64,000 nucleotides of DNA, taken from assembly GCF_001646665.1 (NCBI RefSeq), contig NZ_LWBU01000395.1:81458-145457 (forward strand), written 5' to 3'. Made by a program: the position numbers and the translations under genes. This DNA is from Streptomyces noursei. GTDB taxonomy: Bacteria; Actinomycetota; Actinomycetes; Streptomycetales; Streptomycetaceae. Each line of letters starts with the position of its first letter. Position 1 is the stretch's first letter. Shown in pieces: positions 8,026-16,595 of the stretch. Below the pieces are notes generated by a model that was not told the DNA's origin, made no database searches, and worked only from the letters and a program-made list of their open reading frames with translations.

Positions 8026-9504
8026 ATGCGACCGGTGTGCATGACCAGGCAGGGCGCCGTACGCGGTGACATCTCGGCCGACGGGACCGCCTCCTTCCTC
8101 GGCATCCCGTACGCCGCCCCGCCCTTCGGCCCACTGCGCTTCCGGCCACCGGCCCCACCGCGCGCGTGGCGGGGGACACGGGAGGCGGCGACCCACGGGC
8201 CCACCCCGCCCAAGGCCCCCTACGCCCCGCCCTTCGACACCCTCCTCCCGGAGACGACGGTGCCGGGCGAGGGCTGCCTCAACCTCAACGTCTGGACCCC
8301 GTCCCCGGGGCCCGGCGACCGCCTCCCGGTCATGGTGTGGCTGTACGGCGGGGCCTTCGCCAACGGGGCGGCGTCCTCCTCCGCGTACGACGGCAGCGCC
8401 TTCGCGCGGGACGGCGTCGTGTTCGTGTCGCTCAACTACCGCCTGGGGACGGACGGGTTCGCGCACCTGGACGGCGCCCCGGACAACCGAGGGCTGCTCG
8501 ATCAGATCGCGGCGCTCGAATGGGTCCGCGACAACATCGCGAACTTCGGCGGCGACCCGGACCGGGTGACCCTCTTCGGCGAGTCGGCCGGCGCCATGAG
8601 CATAGGCATCCTGCTGGCGGACGCGCGGGCACGCGGCCTGTTCCACCGGGCCATCCTGCAGAGCGGCGCGGCGCACCACTTCCTCCGCCCCGCGTCGGCC
8701 CGCCTCGTCGCCGCCCGGCTGGCCGCGAAGCTCGGCGTCGAACCGACGGCCGACGCCTTCGCCGCCGTACCGCTCGACCGCCTCCTCACCGCCCAGGCGG
8801 AGCTGCGGGGCGAGCTCGGCGCCCGCCCGGACCCTGCCCTCTGGGGCGAGGCGGCGCTCAACGCGATGCCCTTCGAGCCGGTGGCCGACGGCCCGGCCCT
8901 GCCTGGCCCGGACTGCGGCGTCGACCTGCTGATCGGCAGCAACCGCGAGGAGTACCGGCTCTTCCTGGTGCCCACCGGCCGGCTGCACCTCCTGCCGGAG
9001 GAGAAGCTCCGGTCCACCGCCGAGGCGTACGGACTCGATCCGGACGAGGTTCTGCCCGTGTACCGGGACGCCCGTCCCGGCGCCGGACCGGGGGAGATCT
9101 TCGACGCGCTGGCGACGGACTGGTTCTACCGGATCCCGGCGATCCGGCTGGCCGAGTCCGTGCCGGGGTCGTACATGTACGAGTTCGCGCGGCGCTCCTC
9201 CGCCTACGAGGGGCAGCTCGGAGCCTGTCACGCCGGTGAGCTGGCCTACGTCTTCGACCGGCTCCACGACCCGCGGTACGCCCCGATGATCGGTGAGGAC
9301 CCGTCGCAGGCCGTGGCGGACGCGATGCACGGGGCGTGGGTGGCGTTCGCGGCCACCGGCGACCCGGGATGGGCCGCGTACGACACCGGCCACCGGACGA
9401 CGATGGTCTTCGACGACGACCACGATGACGACGGCGGTCCGGGTCCGGGTCCCGTCGACGACCTTCGCGGCGCCGAGCGTGCGCTGTGGGAAGGGGTGCG
9501 CTGA
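8026..9504 (+). CDS. Type B carboxylesterase/lipase family protein
   Basis: 492 residues of alpha/beta hydrolase fold. The nucleophile elbow GESAG lies near residue 186, the oxyanion-hole segment YGGAFANG near 106, and the conserved ECLNLNVWTP equivalent appears as GCLNLNVWTP. The catalytic His is probably in CHAGELAYVF near 402, and the acid is probably in SNREEY near 306. There is no signal peptide, so it is likely cytoplasmic. The C-terminus has an Asp-rich stretch (FDDDHDDDGG). The physiological ester is unknown. GAAGGGA precedes the ATG. Confidence 0.9.
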   Translation: MRPVCMTRQGAVRGDISADGTASFLGIPYAAPPFGPLRFRPPAPPRAWRGTREAATHGPTPPKAPYAPPFDTLLPETTVPGEGCLNLNVWTPSPGPGDRLPVMVWLYGGAFANGAASSSAYDGSAFARDGVVFVSLNYRLGTDGFAHLDGAPDNRGLLDQIAALEWVRDNIANFGGDPDRVTLFGESAGAMSIGILLADARARGLFHRAILQSGAAHHFLRPASARLVAARLAAKLGVEPTADAFAAVPLDRLLTAQAELRGELGARPDPALWGEAALNAMPFEPVADGPALPGPDCGVDLLIGSNREEYRLFLVPTGRLHLLPEEKLRSTAEAYGLDPDEVLPVYRDARPGAGPGEIFDALATDWFYRIPAIRLAESVPGSYMYEFARRSSAYEGQLGACHAGELAYVFDRLHDPRYAPMIGEDPSQAVADAMHGAWVAFAATGDPGWAAYDTGHRTTMVFDDDHDDDGGPGPGPVDDLRGAERALWEGVR

Positions 9505-9597
9505 CGGGGCGCGAGCGGCGGCCGGAGCCGATTGTCAGACCCCCGCCGTAAGGTCGTAGATCCACGACACGACCAGCGGGAGGGGAGGTGACCGGCC

Positions 9598-12570
9598 ATG
9601 CCGCGGCGTCCGCTGCCCATCGGTGCCGCCGTTCCACCGGGCATCGCGGCGAGCGGTCCGGTGAGCGGTCCGGCCGCCGGTTCCGCGCGCTTCCCGGCGG
9701 ACGTCCCCCTGGGCACCCCTCCGGGCACCCCTCCGGGCGGGTCGCCGCACGCGTCGCCGCCCGTGCCGCTGCACACCTGCGCCGCCGTCTTCCTCCCCGC
9801 CGCGCTGCCCCGCGACGGCCGGGTCGCCTTCTGGTCCCCCGAGGACCGGCCCCTGCCCCCGTGGCCCTCTGGCGGCGGCTCCGGACAGGACACCCTCACG
9901 GTGGTGCGGGCGCACGGCCGCGGGGTGCGCGGCCGGGACGTGCCGGCGGTGGTGCTGCCGGTGGCCGACGCCCTGCCCGTGCTGGTCGCGGCGCGTCATG
10001 CCCCGGACGCGCACCCCGCGGCCGCCTGCTGGGGCGCCGCCGCCCTGCACGCCCTGCACGTGGCCGGGCGGGGCCGGCTGCTGCCGGGGCTCACGGCGGG
10101 CGACCTCGACGCCTGGCGGGCCGGGCCGCTGGACGCGGACGACATCGCCCACCTCCGGGCGGTCGCGGCGGCGATGCCGTACGAGGCCCACGCCGTACCC
10201 GTGACCGGCTCCCGCCCGCTCCGGCTGCCCGAGCCGGAGGCCCTGGTGCGCGCGTTCCTCGACGCGGTCGCCGACACCCTGCCCCGCACCCCGGCAGCCG
10301 CGTACGCCGCCGGGAAGCCCTTCGCGGCCCGCGACCCCCAGCACCTGCCCCGCGCGCGTGCCTGGGCCGCCGAGGCGGCGGCGGGCATGGACGCCGGGGT
10401 CCGCGTCTCCCTCCGTCTCGACCTGTCCGGGTACGAGCTGTTCGACACCCTCCACGAGGGCGGCGGGGAGCGGGAGGCCGCCGCCGCGCTGGTCCAGGTC
10501 CACAGCCTCGCCGACCCCACCCTGGTCGTCGACGCGGCCGCCCTGTGGGCGGGGGAGGGGACCGAGCAGTTCGGGCCGCGCGCCAGGATCGACGCCGTCC
10601 TGGCGCTGCGCCGCGCCGCCCGCGTATGGGCCCCGCTCGCCCGGCTGCTGGAGCGGGACGTCCCCGACGTCGTGTCGCTCACGGAGGACGAGCTGTACGA
10701 GCTGCTGGGCCCGGCTGCGGCACGGCTCGGCGCGGCCGGCGTGACCGTGCACTGGCCCAGGGAGCTGGCGCGGTCGCTCACCGCCGCCGCGGTCGTCCGG
10801 CCGGCGCCCGGCTCGGCGACCGACGGCACCGCGTTCTTCGACAGCGCGGAGCTGCTGCGGTTCAACTGGCAGCTGGCGCTGGACGGCGACCCGCTGACCG
10901 AGCGGGAGATGGACGCCCTGGCCGAGGCACACCGCCCCATCGTGCGGCTGCGCGACCAGTGGGTGGTCGTCGACCCCGCGCTCGTGCGGAAGGCCCGCAA
11001 GCGGGAGCTGGGCCTGCTGGAACCGGTCGACGCACTGGCCGTGGCGCTCAGCGGCACCGCCGAGGTGGACGGCGAGACGGTCGAGGCGGTCCCCGTCGGC
11101 GCCCTCGCGGCGCTGCGCGACCGGCTGGTGGCCGGCCCCGGCACCGTCGATCCGCCGCCCGGCCTCGACGCCACCCTGCGCGACTACCAGCTGCGCGGCC
11201 TGGCCTGGCTGGACCTGATGACGTCCCTGGGACTCGGCGGCTGCCTCGCCGACGACATGGGCCTCGGCAAGACCGTCACCCTCATCGCCCTCCACCTGCG
11301 CCGCGCCCGCCCCGCCCCCACCCTCGTCGTCTGCCCGGCCTCCCTGCTCGGCAACTGGCAGCGGGAGATCACCCGCTTCGCCCCCGGCGTACCGGTGCGC
11401 CGCTTCCACGGCACCGACCGCACCCTGGACGGTCTCCGGGGCGGCTTCGTGATCACCACGTACGGCACGATGCGCACCAGCGCCGAACACCTGGCCGCCC
11501 ACGAGTGGGGCATGGTCGTCGCCGACGAGGCCCAGCACGTCAAGAACCCCTTCTCCGCGACGGCCAAGGCGCTGCGCACCATCCCCGCGCCCGCGCGCGT
11601 CGCCCTCACCGGCACCCCCGTCGAGAACAACCTGTCCGAGCTGTGGGCGCTGCTCGACTGGACCACCCCCGGCCTCCTGGGCCCGCTCAAGGCGTTCCGC
11701 TCGCGCCACGCCCGCGCCGTCGAGAACGCCGAGCAGATCGAGAACGACGAGGCGGTCGAGCGCCTGGCCCGGCTGGTCCGCCCCTTCCTGCTGCGCCGCA
11801 AGAAGTCCGACCCGGGCATCGTTCCGGAGCTGCCGCCCAAGACGGAGTCCGACCACCCGGTGCCCCTCACCCGTGAACAGGCCACGCTCTACGAGGCGGT
11901 GGTGCGCGAGACGATGGCGCGGATCGAGGGAGCGGAGGGCATCGCACGCCGGGGCCTGGTGATGAAGCTGCTGACGTCCCTGAAGCAGATCTGCAACCAC
12001 CCCGCCCAGTACCTGAAGGAGGAGTCCGCCCGGCTGGCCGGCCGCTCGGGGAAGCTCGCCCTCCTCGACGAACTCCTCGACACGATCCTGTCCGAGGAGG
12101 GCTCCGTCCTGGTCTTCACCCAGTACGTGACCATGGCCCGGCTCCTGACGGCCCACCTCGCGGCCCGCGCGGTCCCCTGCCAACTGCTGCACGGCGGGAC
12201 ACCGGTGGCGGAGCGGGAGCGGATGGTGGACCGGTTCCAGACGGGCGAGGTACCCGTGTTCGTGCTGTCCCTCAAGGCCGCCGGCACCGGGCTCAACCTG
12301 ACCCGGGCCGGCCACGTGGTGCACTACGACCGCTGGTGGAACCCGGCGGTCGAGGAGCAGGCCACCGACCGCGCCTACCGCATCGGCCAGACCCAGCCGG
12401 TGCAGGTCCACCGACTGATCGCCGAGGGCACGGTGGAGGACCGCATCGCGGAGATGCTGCTGGCCAAGCGCGCCCTGGCCGACGCGGTCCTCGGCTCCGG
12501 GGAGGCCGCCCTCACCGAGCTGACCGACCGGGAGCTGGCCGACCTCGTGTCCCTCAGGAGGCTGTCGTGA
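9598..12570 (+). CDS. SNF2-family DEAD/DEAH box helicase
   Basis: 990 residues. The C-terminal half is a complete SNF2 ATPase: ADDMGLGKT near residue 552, CPASLLGNW, DEAQH near 642, ALTGTPVENNLSELWALLD, then the helicase C domain with LVFTQYV, LSLKAAGTGLNL and QATDRAYRIGQTQPVQVHRL. The N-terminal 540 residues match what I know as the SNF2-associated region of bacterial proteins. RBS GGAGG precedes the ATG. Its stop overlaps the start of the next gene by 4 bp, so the two are co-translated. It is likely a DNA or nucleoprotein translocase; no target is known. Confidence 0.92.
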   Translation: MPRRPLPIGAAVPPGIAASGPVSGPAAGSARFPADVPLGTPPGTPPGGSPHASPPVPLHTCAAVFLPAALPRDGRVAFWSPEDRPLPPWPSGGGSGQDTLTVVRAHGRGVRGRDVPAVVLPVADALPVLVAARHAPDAHPAAACWGAAALHALHVAGRGRLLPGLTAGDLDAWRAGPLDADDIAHLRAVAAAMPYEAHAVPVTGSRPLRLPEPEALVRAFLDAVADTLPRTPAAAYAAGKPFAARDPQHLPRARAWAAEAAAGMDAGVRVSLRLDLSGYELFDTLHEGGGEREAAAALVQVHSLADPTLVVDAAALWAGEGTEQFGPRARIDAVLALRRAARVWAPLARLLERDVPDVVSLTEDELYELLGPAAARLGAAGVTVHWPRELARSLTAAAVVRPAPGSATDGTAFFDSAELLRFNWQLALDGDPLTEREMDALAEAHRPIVRLRDQWVVVDPALVRKARKRELGLLEPVDALAVALSGTAEVDGETVEAVPVGALAALRDRLVAGPGTVDPPPGLDATLRDYQLRGLAWLDLMTSLGLGGCLADDMGLGKTVTLIALHLRRARPAPTLVVCPASLLGNWQREITRFAPGVPVRRFHGTDRTLDGLRGGFVITTYGTMRTSAEHLAAHEWGMVVADEAQHVKNPFSATAKALRTIPAPARVALTGTPVENNLSELWALLDWTTPGLLGPLKAFRSRHARAVENAEQIENDEAVERLARLVRPFLLRRKKSDPGIVPELPPKTESDHPVPLTREQATLYEAVVRETMARIEGAEGIARRGLVMKLLTSLKQICNHPAQYLKEESARLAGRSGKLALLDELLDTILSEEGSVLVFTQYVTMARLLTAHLAARAVPCQLLHGGTPVAERERMVDRFQTGEVPVFVLSLKAAGTGLNLTRAGHVVHYDRWWNPAVEEQATDRAYRIGQTQPVQVHRLIAEGTVEDRIAEMLLAKRALADAVLGSGEAALTELTDRELADLVSLRRLS

Positions 12571-13829
12571 GCCCGCACCGCCCCGGCGCCCGGCGCGTCC
12601 CGCTGCACGACGACCGCCGCCGCACGTTCCCCCCGCTCGCGCCCGCGCGGCACCCGGAGGGCAAGTTCGCCGCCACCTGGTGGGGCAACGCCTGGGTGGA
12701 GGCCCTGGAGGACACCGCGCTCGACCCGGCGCGCCTCGCGCGCGGCCGGGCGTACGCCACCATGGGGCACGTCGACGCGATCACCGTGACGCCGGGCCGC
12801 GTCACGGCGTACGTCCACGGCAGCCGGCCCCGCCCGTACCGCACGGACATCCGGCTGCGGGTCCTCGGCGACGACGACTGGGAGCGCTTCCTGGACGCCG
12901 CCGCCGCCCGCCCCGACCACATCGCGGCGCTCCTCGACAAGGACGTGCCGCACGCCCTGGCTGCGGCGGTCGACCTGCTCCCCGGGCCGGGTGACCTCGT
13001 CCCCGACTGCTCGTGCCCCGACCACGGCTACCCCTGCAAACACGCCGCCGCCCTCTGCTACCAGGCGGCCCGGCTCCTCGACGAGGACCCGTTCGTCCTC
13101 TTCCTGATGCGCGGCCGGGGTGAGCAGGAGATCCTCGCGGCGCTCGGACACCGCAACGCCGCCCACGAGGCCGCCGAGGCGGGCGCCGCGCCGCCGCCCA
13201 TGCCCACCGTCCCCGCCGCCGCGGCCGTCACCGCCCCGCCCGCCGCGGCCCTGCCGCCGCCCCTGCCCGCACCCGACGGTCCCGGGCGTCCGCCGCTGTA
13301 CCCGGAGGACCCCGAGGCCCCCGACCCCCTGGCCCTGGAGATGCTGGCCACCGAGGCGGCCGCCCGCGCGCACGCCTTCCTGACCACCGGCCAGGACCCG
13401 GTCGCCGCCCTCAGCCCCTGGCAGGACGCCGTGCGCCTCGCGGCCGCCCACCCCGGCTCCGGCCTGACCGCCTCCACCCGGGCCCTGTACCGCGACCTGG
13501 CCGCCGCCCTCGACCGCACCCCCGCCGACCTGGCCCGTGCCGTCGCCGCCTGGCGCCAGGGCGGACCGGCCGGGCTCGCCGTCCTGGAGGAGCCGTGGGA
13601 CCCGCCCGCCGGCCCCTTCGACCGGGCCCGTCCCGCCCTCATCGCCGCCGACCTCCCCCACTTCCGCCCCTGGCGCAACCGCCTCTCCAGCCGGTCGCTG
13701 CAACTGCGTTACGGCCGCGACGGCCTCTGGTACGGATACGAGTCGGATCCCGACCGCGAGGACTGGTGGCCACGGGGCACCCCCGACGCCGACCCGGTCG
13801 GCGCGCTCACCGACCTGCTGGAGCGCTGA
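12567..13829 (+). CDS. SWIM zinc-finger protein
   Basis: 420 residues from a GTG that overlaps the helicase stop (GTGA) after AGGAGG. The SWIM motif CSCPDHGYPCKH (CxCx6CxH) is near residue 148. Upstream is the conserved GKFAATWWGNAWVEALE segment typical of the SWIM partners of SNF2 proteins. The middle (about 210-250) is Ala/Pro-rich linker. SWIM domains bind DNA or protein through zinc. The strict overlap with the helicase implies that the two proteins act together. Confidence 0.9.
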   Translation: MSPHRPGARRVPLHDDRRRTFPPLAPARHPEGKFAATWWGNAWVEALEDTALDPARLARGRAYATMGHVDAITVTPGRVTAYVHGSRPRPYRTDIRLRVLGDDDWERFLDAAAARPDHIAALLDKDVPHALAAAVDLLPGPGDLVPDCSCPDHGYPCKHAAALCYQAARLLDEDPFVLFLMRGRGEQEILAALGHRNAAHEAAEAGAAPPPMPTVPAAAAVTAPPAAALPPPLPAPDGPGRPPLYPEDPEAPDPLALEMLATEAAARAHAFLTTGQDPVAALSPWQDAVRLAAAHPGSGLTASTRALYRDLAAALDRTPADLARAVAAWRQGGPAGLAVLEEPWDPPAGPFDRARPALIAADLPHFRPWRNRLSSRSLQLRYGRDGLWYGYESDPDREDWWPRGTPDADPVGALTDLLER

Positions 13830-13830
13830 G

Positions 13831-13885
13831 GCGCCCGGCCGGCTCCCGGCCCCGGCCCCGGCCCATGGTCCGGGCTCCCGGGCGC
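13831..13885 (+). terminator. Possible terminator after the SWIM gene
   Basis: GCGCCCGG at 13831-13838 can pair with CCGGGCGC at 13878-13885, with further GC-rich pairing inside. It begins right after the SWIM stop. No T-run follows. Confidence 0.4.
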
Positions 13886-13970
13886 TGGGACCGGCCGGGG
13901 AGGACGACCGGTGCAGAGCCTGTGAGGGTTCGAATGACCCGCCACTCGTTGGGGTGAATGGCGGATGCGT

Positions 13971-13999
13971 CATAACCCGCCTTGGCTGTAGGGCGTTAA
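13971..13999 (+). promoter_or_regulatory. BldN-like promoter candidate for the chaplin gene
   Basis: CATAAC (13971-13976) and CGTTAA (13994-13999) are 17 nt apart. From memory, the sigma-BldN consensus is roughly CGTAAC-N16-CGTTGA, and chaplin genes belong to its regulon. The match is 5/6 in each hexamer but the spacer is one nucleotide longer, so this is suggestive only. Confidence 0.4.
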
Positions 14000-14047
14000 T
14001 TCCGGTGCGGGCGGGTGCCCGTGAAACTCTCCGGAAGGCAGGAAGCC

Positions 14048-14821
14048 ATGAGGCACACTCGCCGAAATGGTCTGGTCACTCTGATGGCCACGGGCGGCGC
14101 ACTCGCTCTGGCGGCGGGATACGCGCACGCCGACTCCGAGGCGGCCGGCGCCACGGCCGAATCGCCCGGGCTGATCTCCGGCAACGCCGTGCAGCTGCCG
14201 GTGGACGTCCCGGTCAACGTCTGCGGCAACACGGTCAACGTGGTCGGGCTCCTCAACCCCGCGGCCGGCAACACGTGCAAGAACAAGGGCGGCGGCCACC
14301 AGCACAAGGACCGTCCGGGCACCTCCCACGGCGGCAACCACGGCAACCACGGTGGCGCCGGCGGCTCGAACGGCGGCGGCGGTGGCGGCGCCTCGGCGGA
14401 CGGCGCCGCGGTGGGGTCGCCCGGTGTGATCTCCGGCAACGGCATCCAGCTGCCCGTCGACCTGCCGGTCAACGTCAGCGGCAACTCGGTCAGCCTGGTC
14501 GGTGCGCTCAACCCGACCTTCGGCAACACCTCCACCAACGGCGGCAGCAAGCCGCCGGCCACGCCGCAGCAGCCCACGAAGCCGCAGAAGCCGGCCGAGC
14601 CCGTCACGCCGCCGGAGCCCGACGAGCCCGCCGCGCCGGCCCCGGCACCCGCCCCGGCGGACGAGGCGCCCGCGCCGCAGCCGCAGACCAGTTCGACGTC
14701 CCTGGCCGAGACCGGTGCCGGTGCCGGCCTGCTCGGCGCCGGCGTGCCCGCCGCCATGGGCCTCATGCTCGGCGGAGGGTTCCTCTACCGCCGCTTCCGC
14801 GCGGCGGCCGACCGCACCTGA
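14048..14821 (+). CDS. Long chaplin with sortase (LAXTG) signal
   Basis: 257 residues after GGAAGG. There is an N-terminal secretion signal ending near YAHA, then two chaplin domains: residues about 37-78 (SPGLISGNAVQLPVDVPVN... with two cysteines) and about 121-162 (SPGVISGNGIQLPVDLPVN...). They are joined by a Gly/His/Asn-rich linker. A Pro/Ala/Glu-rich spacer follows, then LAETG near 219, a hydrophobic helix and RRFR. This is the layout of the cell-wall-anchored long chaplins that coat aerial hyphae. The second domain lacks both cysteines. I cannot say which of the named long chaplins this is. Confidence 0.93.
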   Translation: MRHTRRNGLVTLMATGGALALAAGYAHADSEAAGATAESPGLISGNAVQLPVDVPVNVCGNTVNVVGLLNPAAGNTCKNKGGGHQHKDRPGTSHGGNHGNHGGAGGSNGGGGGGASADGAAVGSPGVISGNGIQLPVDLPVNVSGNSVSLVGALNPTFGNTSTNGGSKPPATPQQPTKPQKPAEPVTPPEPDEPAAPAPAPAPADEAPAPQPQTSSTSLAETGAGAGLLGAGVPAAMGLMLGGGFLYRRFRAAADRT

Positions 14822-14836
14822 CCGACCGGCAGCGGG

Positions 14837-15505
14837 TCACCGCCGCCAGGCGGCCAGCACCGACTCGATGACCGGTGCCACGCGGGTACGCGCCTGGCGG
14901 CGGGGGACACCACGCATCAGCAGTGCGTCGTACTCGGTGTCGAGGTGCCGCACCGACGCCCGGACCGCCGCGCCGACGGCACCCTCGTCCAGGGCCCGCC
15001 CCGCCGCCGTACGCCCCACCCGGCCGCTCCCGCGCTCCCCGGCGTGCGCCGCGATCCCGGCCGCGCGCTCCGGCGGGCAGCCGGGGAACAGGCGCAGGAT
15101 CTCGGCGGCCAGCGCGTCCCGGAACCGTACGTCCTCGGTGGCCCGGCGCGCCGCGTCCCGGGCCCGGCGCCGGGCGCGCGCCTCGGCGTCGGCCAGGCAC
15201 GCCGCCTCCGCCCGCGCGAGGGCGGCCTCCTCCACGAGGATGCCCTGGCGCTCGTACCGGGTGCGGCGCCGGTTGTGGCGTACGACCACCGCCCAGAGGC
15301 CGCTCGCCTCCCGGGCCCTGCGGGTGAGAGCCGCGTCCCCGCGCGGCAGGTGGACCAGGTGGCCGAGGTCCGCGCAGTCGAGGCAGAGCGGCTCGTTGAA
15401 CTCGAGGACCATCCGCGTGAGCGGTCCGCCGCGGCACTCCGCGCAGTGGCGGCGCCTCCGCGGCTCGATCACCACCAGCGGTGCCGGTACCCCCGGGCCC
15501 GCCAT
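14837..15505 (-). CDS. DUF2293 family protein
   Basis: 222 residues from the ATG reading MAGPGVPAPL. The N-terminus has two CxxC pairs (CAEC and CLDC) spaced like a small zinc site, then LGHLVHLPRGDAALTRR, a long Arg/Ala-rich helix, and ILRLFPGCPPERAAGIAAHAGERGSGRVGR. These strings match my recollection of streptomycete DUF2293 proteins. Function unknown; the basic helix and zinc-like pairs would fit nucleic acid binding, which is inference. It converges with the chaplin gene. Confidence 0.82.
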   Translation of the reverse strand: MAGPGVPAPLVVIEPRRRRHCAECRGGPLTRMVLEFNEPLCLDCADLGHLVHLPRGDAALTRRAREASGLWAVVVRHNRRRTRYERQGILVEEAALARAEAACLADAEARARRRARDAARRATEDVRFRDALAAEILRLFPGCPPERAAGIAAHAGERGSGRVGRTAAGRALDEGAVGAAVRASVRHLDTEYDALLMRGVPRRQARTRVAPVIESVLAAWRR

Positions 15506-15703
15506 GTCAGCGCACGCTCGGTGCCGCGGCCCCGAGGGACGCGGCCGGCGCCTCGATGGCCCCCTCCGCACGGCGCTCCCGCCCCACGACGTCCTCCGCC
15601 GCGTCCTTCGCGTTGTGCATGCGGTGCGTCACCTCGAAGGCCCTCCTCGCCACTCCTGAAAAATCATTCGATCCAGGCACGCCGGTGCTGATTGGATTCC
15701 CCC

Positions 15704-16441
15704 GTGGCAACGACAAGACTCAATCAGATCATCGCCGTTGAGAAGGGCGTCAAGGCCAAGGCGCAGCAGGACCTGGCCGCGGCGCACCACGGGCTGCAGA
15801 AGCCCGCCCTGCTCGCGGGCATCGCCCGTACGTACCAGCCGAAGGACGAGGAAGGGGAGCAGCTGCCGCCCGAGTCCACCCTCGTCCAGGTCAAGGCCGA
15901 GGACGTGCTGCGGGACACGGCGAAGACCCTGACGAGGCTGTTCGATGTCACCGCCACCAAGGACTGGGCGAACTGCACCGCCCGTGCGGACGTCGCCGTC
16001 GACGGGCGCGTGCTGGTGAGCCAGGCCCCTGTCGCGTATCTCCTCTTCCTGGAGAAGCAGCTGACGGACATAGCCGGTTTCCTCCGCAAGCTGCCGGTGC
16101 TCGACGCGGCCGAGTCGTGGAGCCAGGACCCGTCGACCGACGCGTGGAAGACCGAGCCGGTACGGACGGTGCGGACGAAGAAGGTGCCGCGCAACCATGT
16201 GAAGGCGGAGGCGACCGACAAGCACCCGGCCCAGGTCGAGGTGTACTACGAGGACATCCCCGTCGGGTACTGGACCACCGTCAAGTTCTCCGGCGCGCTG
16301 CCCGCGCGGCGCGTCAACGAGCTGCTGGAGCGCGTGGACAAGCTCCAGCAGGCGGTGAAGTTCGCCCGGGAGGAGGCGAACAGCGCGGAGGTCACCGACC
16401 AGCGCGTCGGTGACGCCGTGTTCGGCTACCTCTTCGGGTGA
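15704..16441 (+). CDS. Conserved actinobacterial protein of unknown function (DUF7873-like)
   Basis: About 245 residues beginning ATTRLNQIIAVEKGVK, with LFDVTATKDWANCTARADV, LLFLEKQLTDIAGFLRKLPVLDA, RTKKVPRNHVKAEATDKHPAQVEVYYED and a C-terminal helix before DQRVGDAVFGYLFG. I recall this protein as strongly conserved in Streptomyces and other actinobacteria under the label DUF7873; no activity is established to my knowledge. No membrane segment or known catalytic motif is visible. The start could be GTG 15704 or TTG 15692; neither has a good ribosome binding site. It lies just upstream, on the same strand, of the tRNA-like RNA at 16596, which may be functionally meaningful. Confidence 0.8.
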   Translation: MATTRLNQIIAVEKGVKAKAQQDLAAAHHGLQKPALLAGIARTYQPKDEEGEQLPPESTLVQVKAEDVLRDTAKTLTRLFDVTATKDWANCTARADVAVDGRVLVSQAPVAYLLFLEKQLTDIAGFLRKLPVLDAAESWSQDPSTDAWKTEPVRTVRTKKVPRNHVKAEATDKHPAQVEVYYEDIPVGYWTTVKFSGALPARRVNELLERVDKLQQAVKFAREEANSAEVTDQRVGDAVFGYLFG

Positions 16442-16464
16442 CCCGCACGACACACCCATGAACT

Positions 16465-16492
16465 CCCCGGTCCGCGCACTCGCGGGCCGGGG
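16465..16492 (+). terminator. Hairpin after the DUF7873-like gene
   Basis: A 12-bp stem (16465-16476 with 16481-16492, one T-G pair) with a CACT loop, 24 nt after the stop. It suggests that the downstream RNA is a separate transcript. Confidence 0.6.
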
Positions 16493-16536
16493 TGCGCGAG
16501 GAGCGCAAAGCTGAAGCTGAAGCTTGTCGTGACGGA

Positions 16537-16558
16537 GCGGTCTCCGGTAAGGAGCCGC
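16537..16558 (+). other. Hairpin upstream of the tRNA-like RNA
   Basis: GCGG-T-CTCC pairs with GGAGCCGC around the loop GGTAA. Nearby are a GAAGCT triplet repeat (16513-16524) and three copies of CAGACT (16562-16587). It may be a second terminator or part of the RNA leader. Confidence 0.45.
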
Positions 16559-16595
16559 CCTCAGACTCAGACTATTGCTCCAGACTCAGCATTCG

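Noticed and set aside
9535..12411. A 958-codon open frame antisense to the SNF2 helicase
   Set aside because: Composition is Gly/Arg/Gln-rich without domains, whereas the plus-strand frame has all SNF2 motifs.
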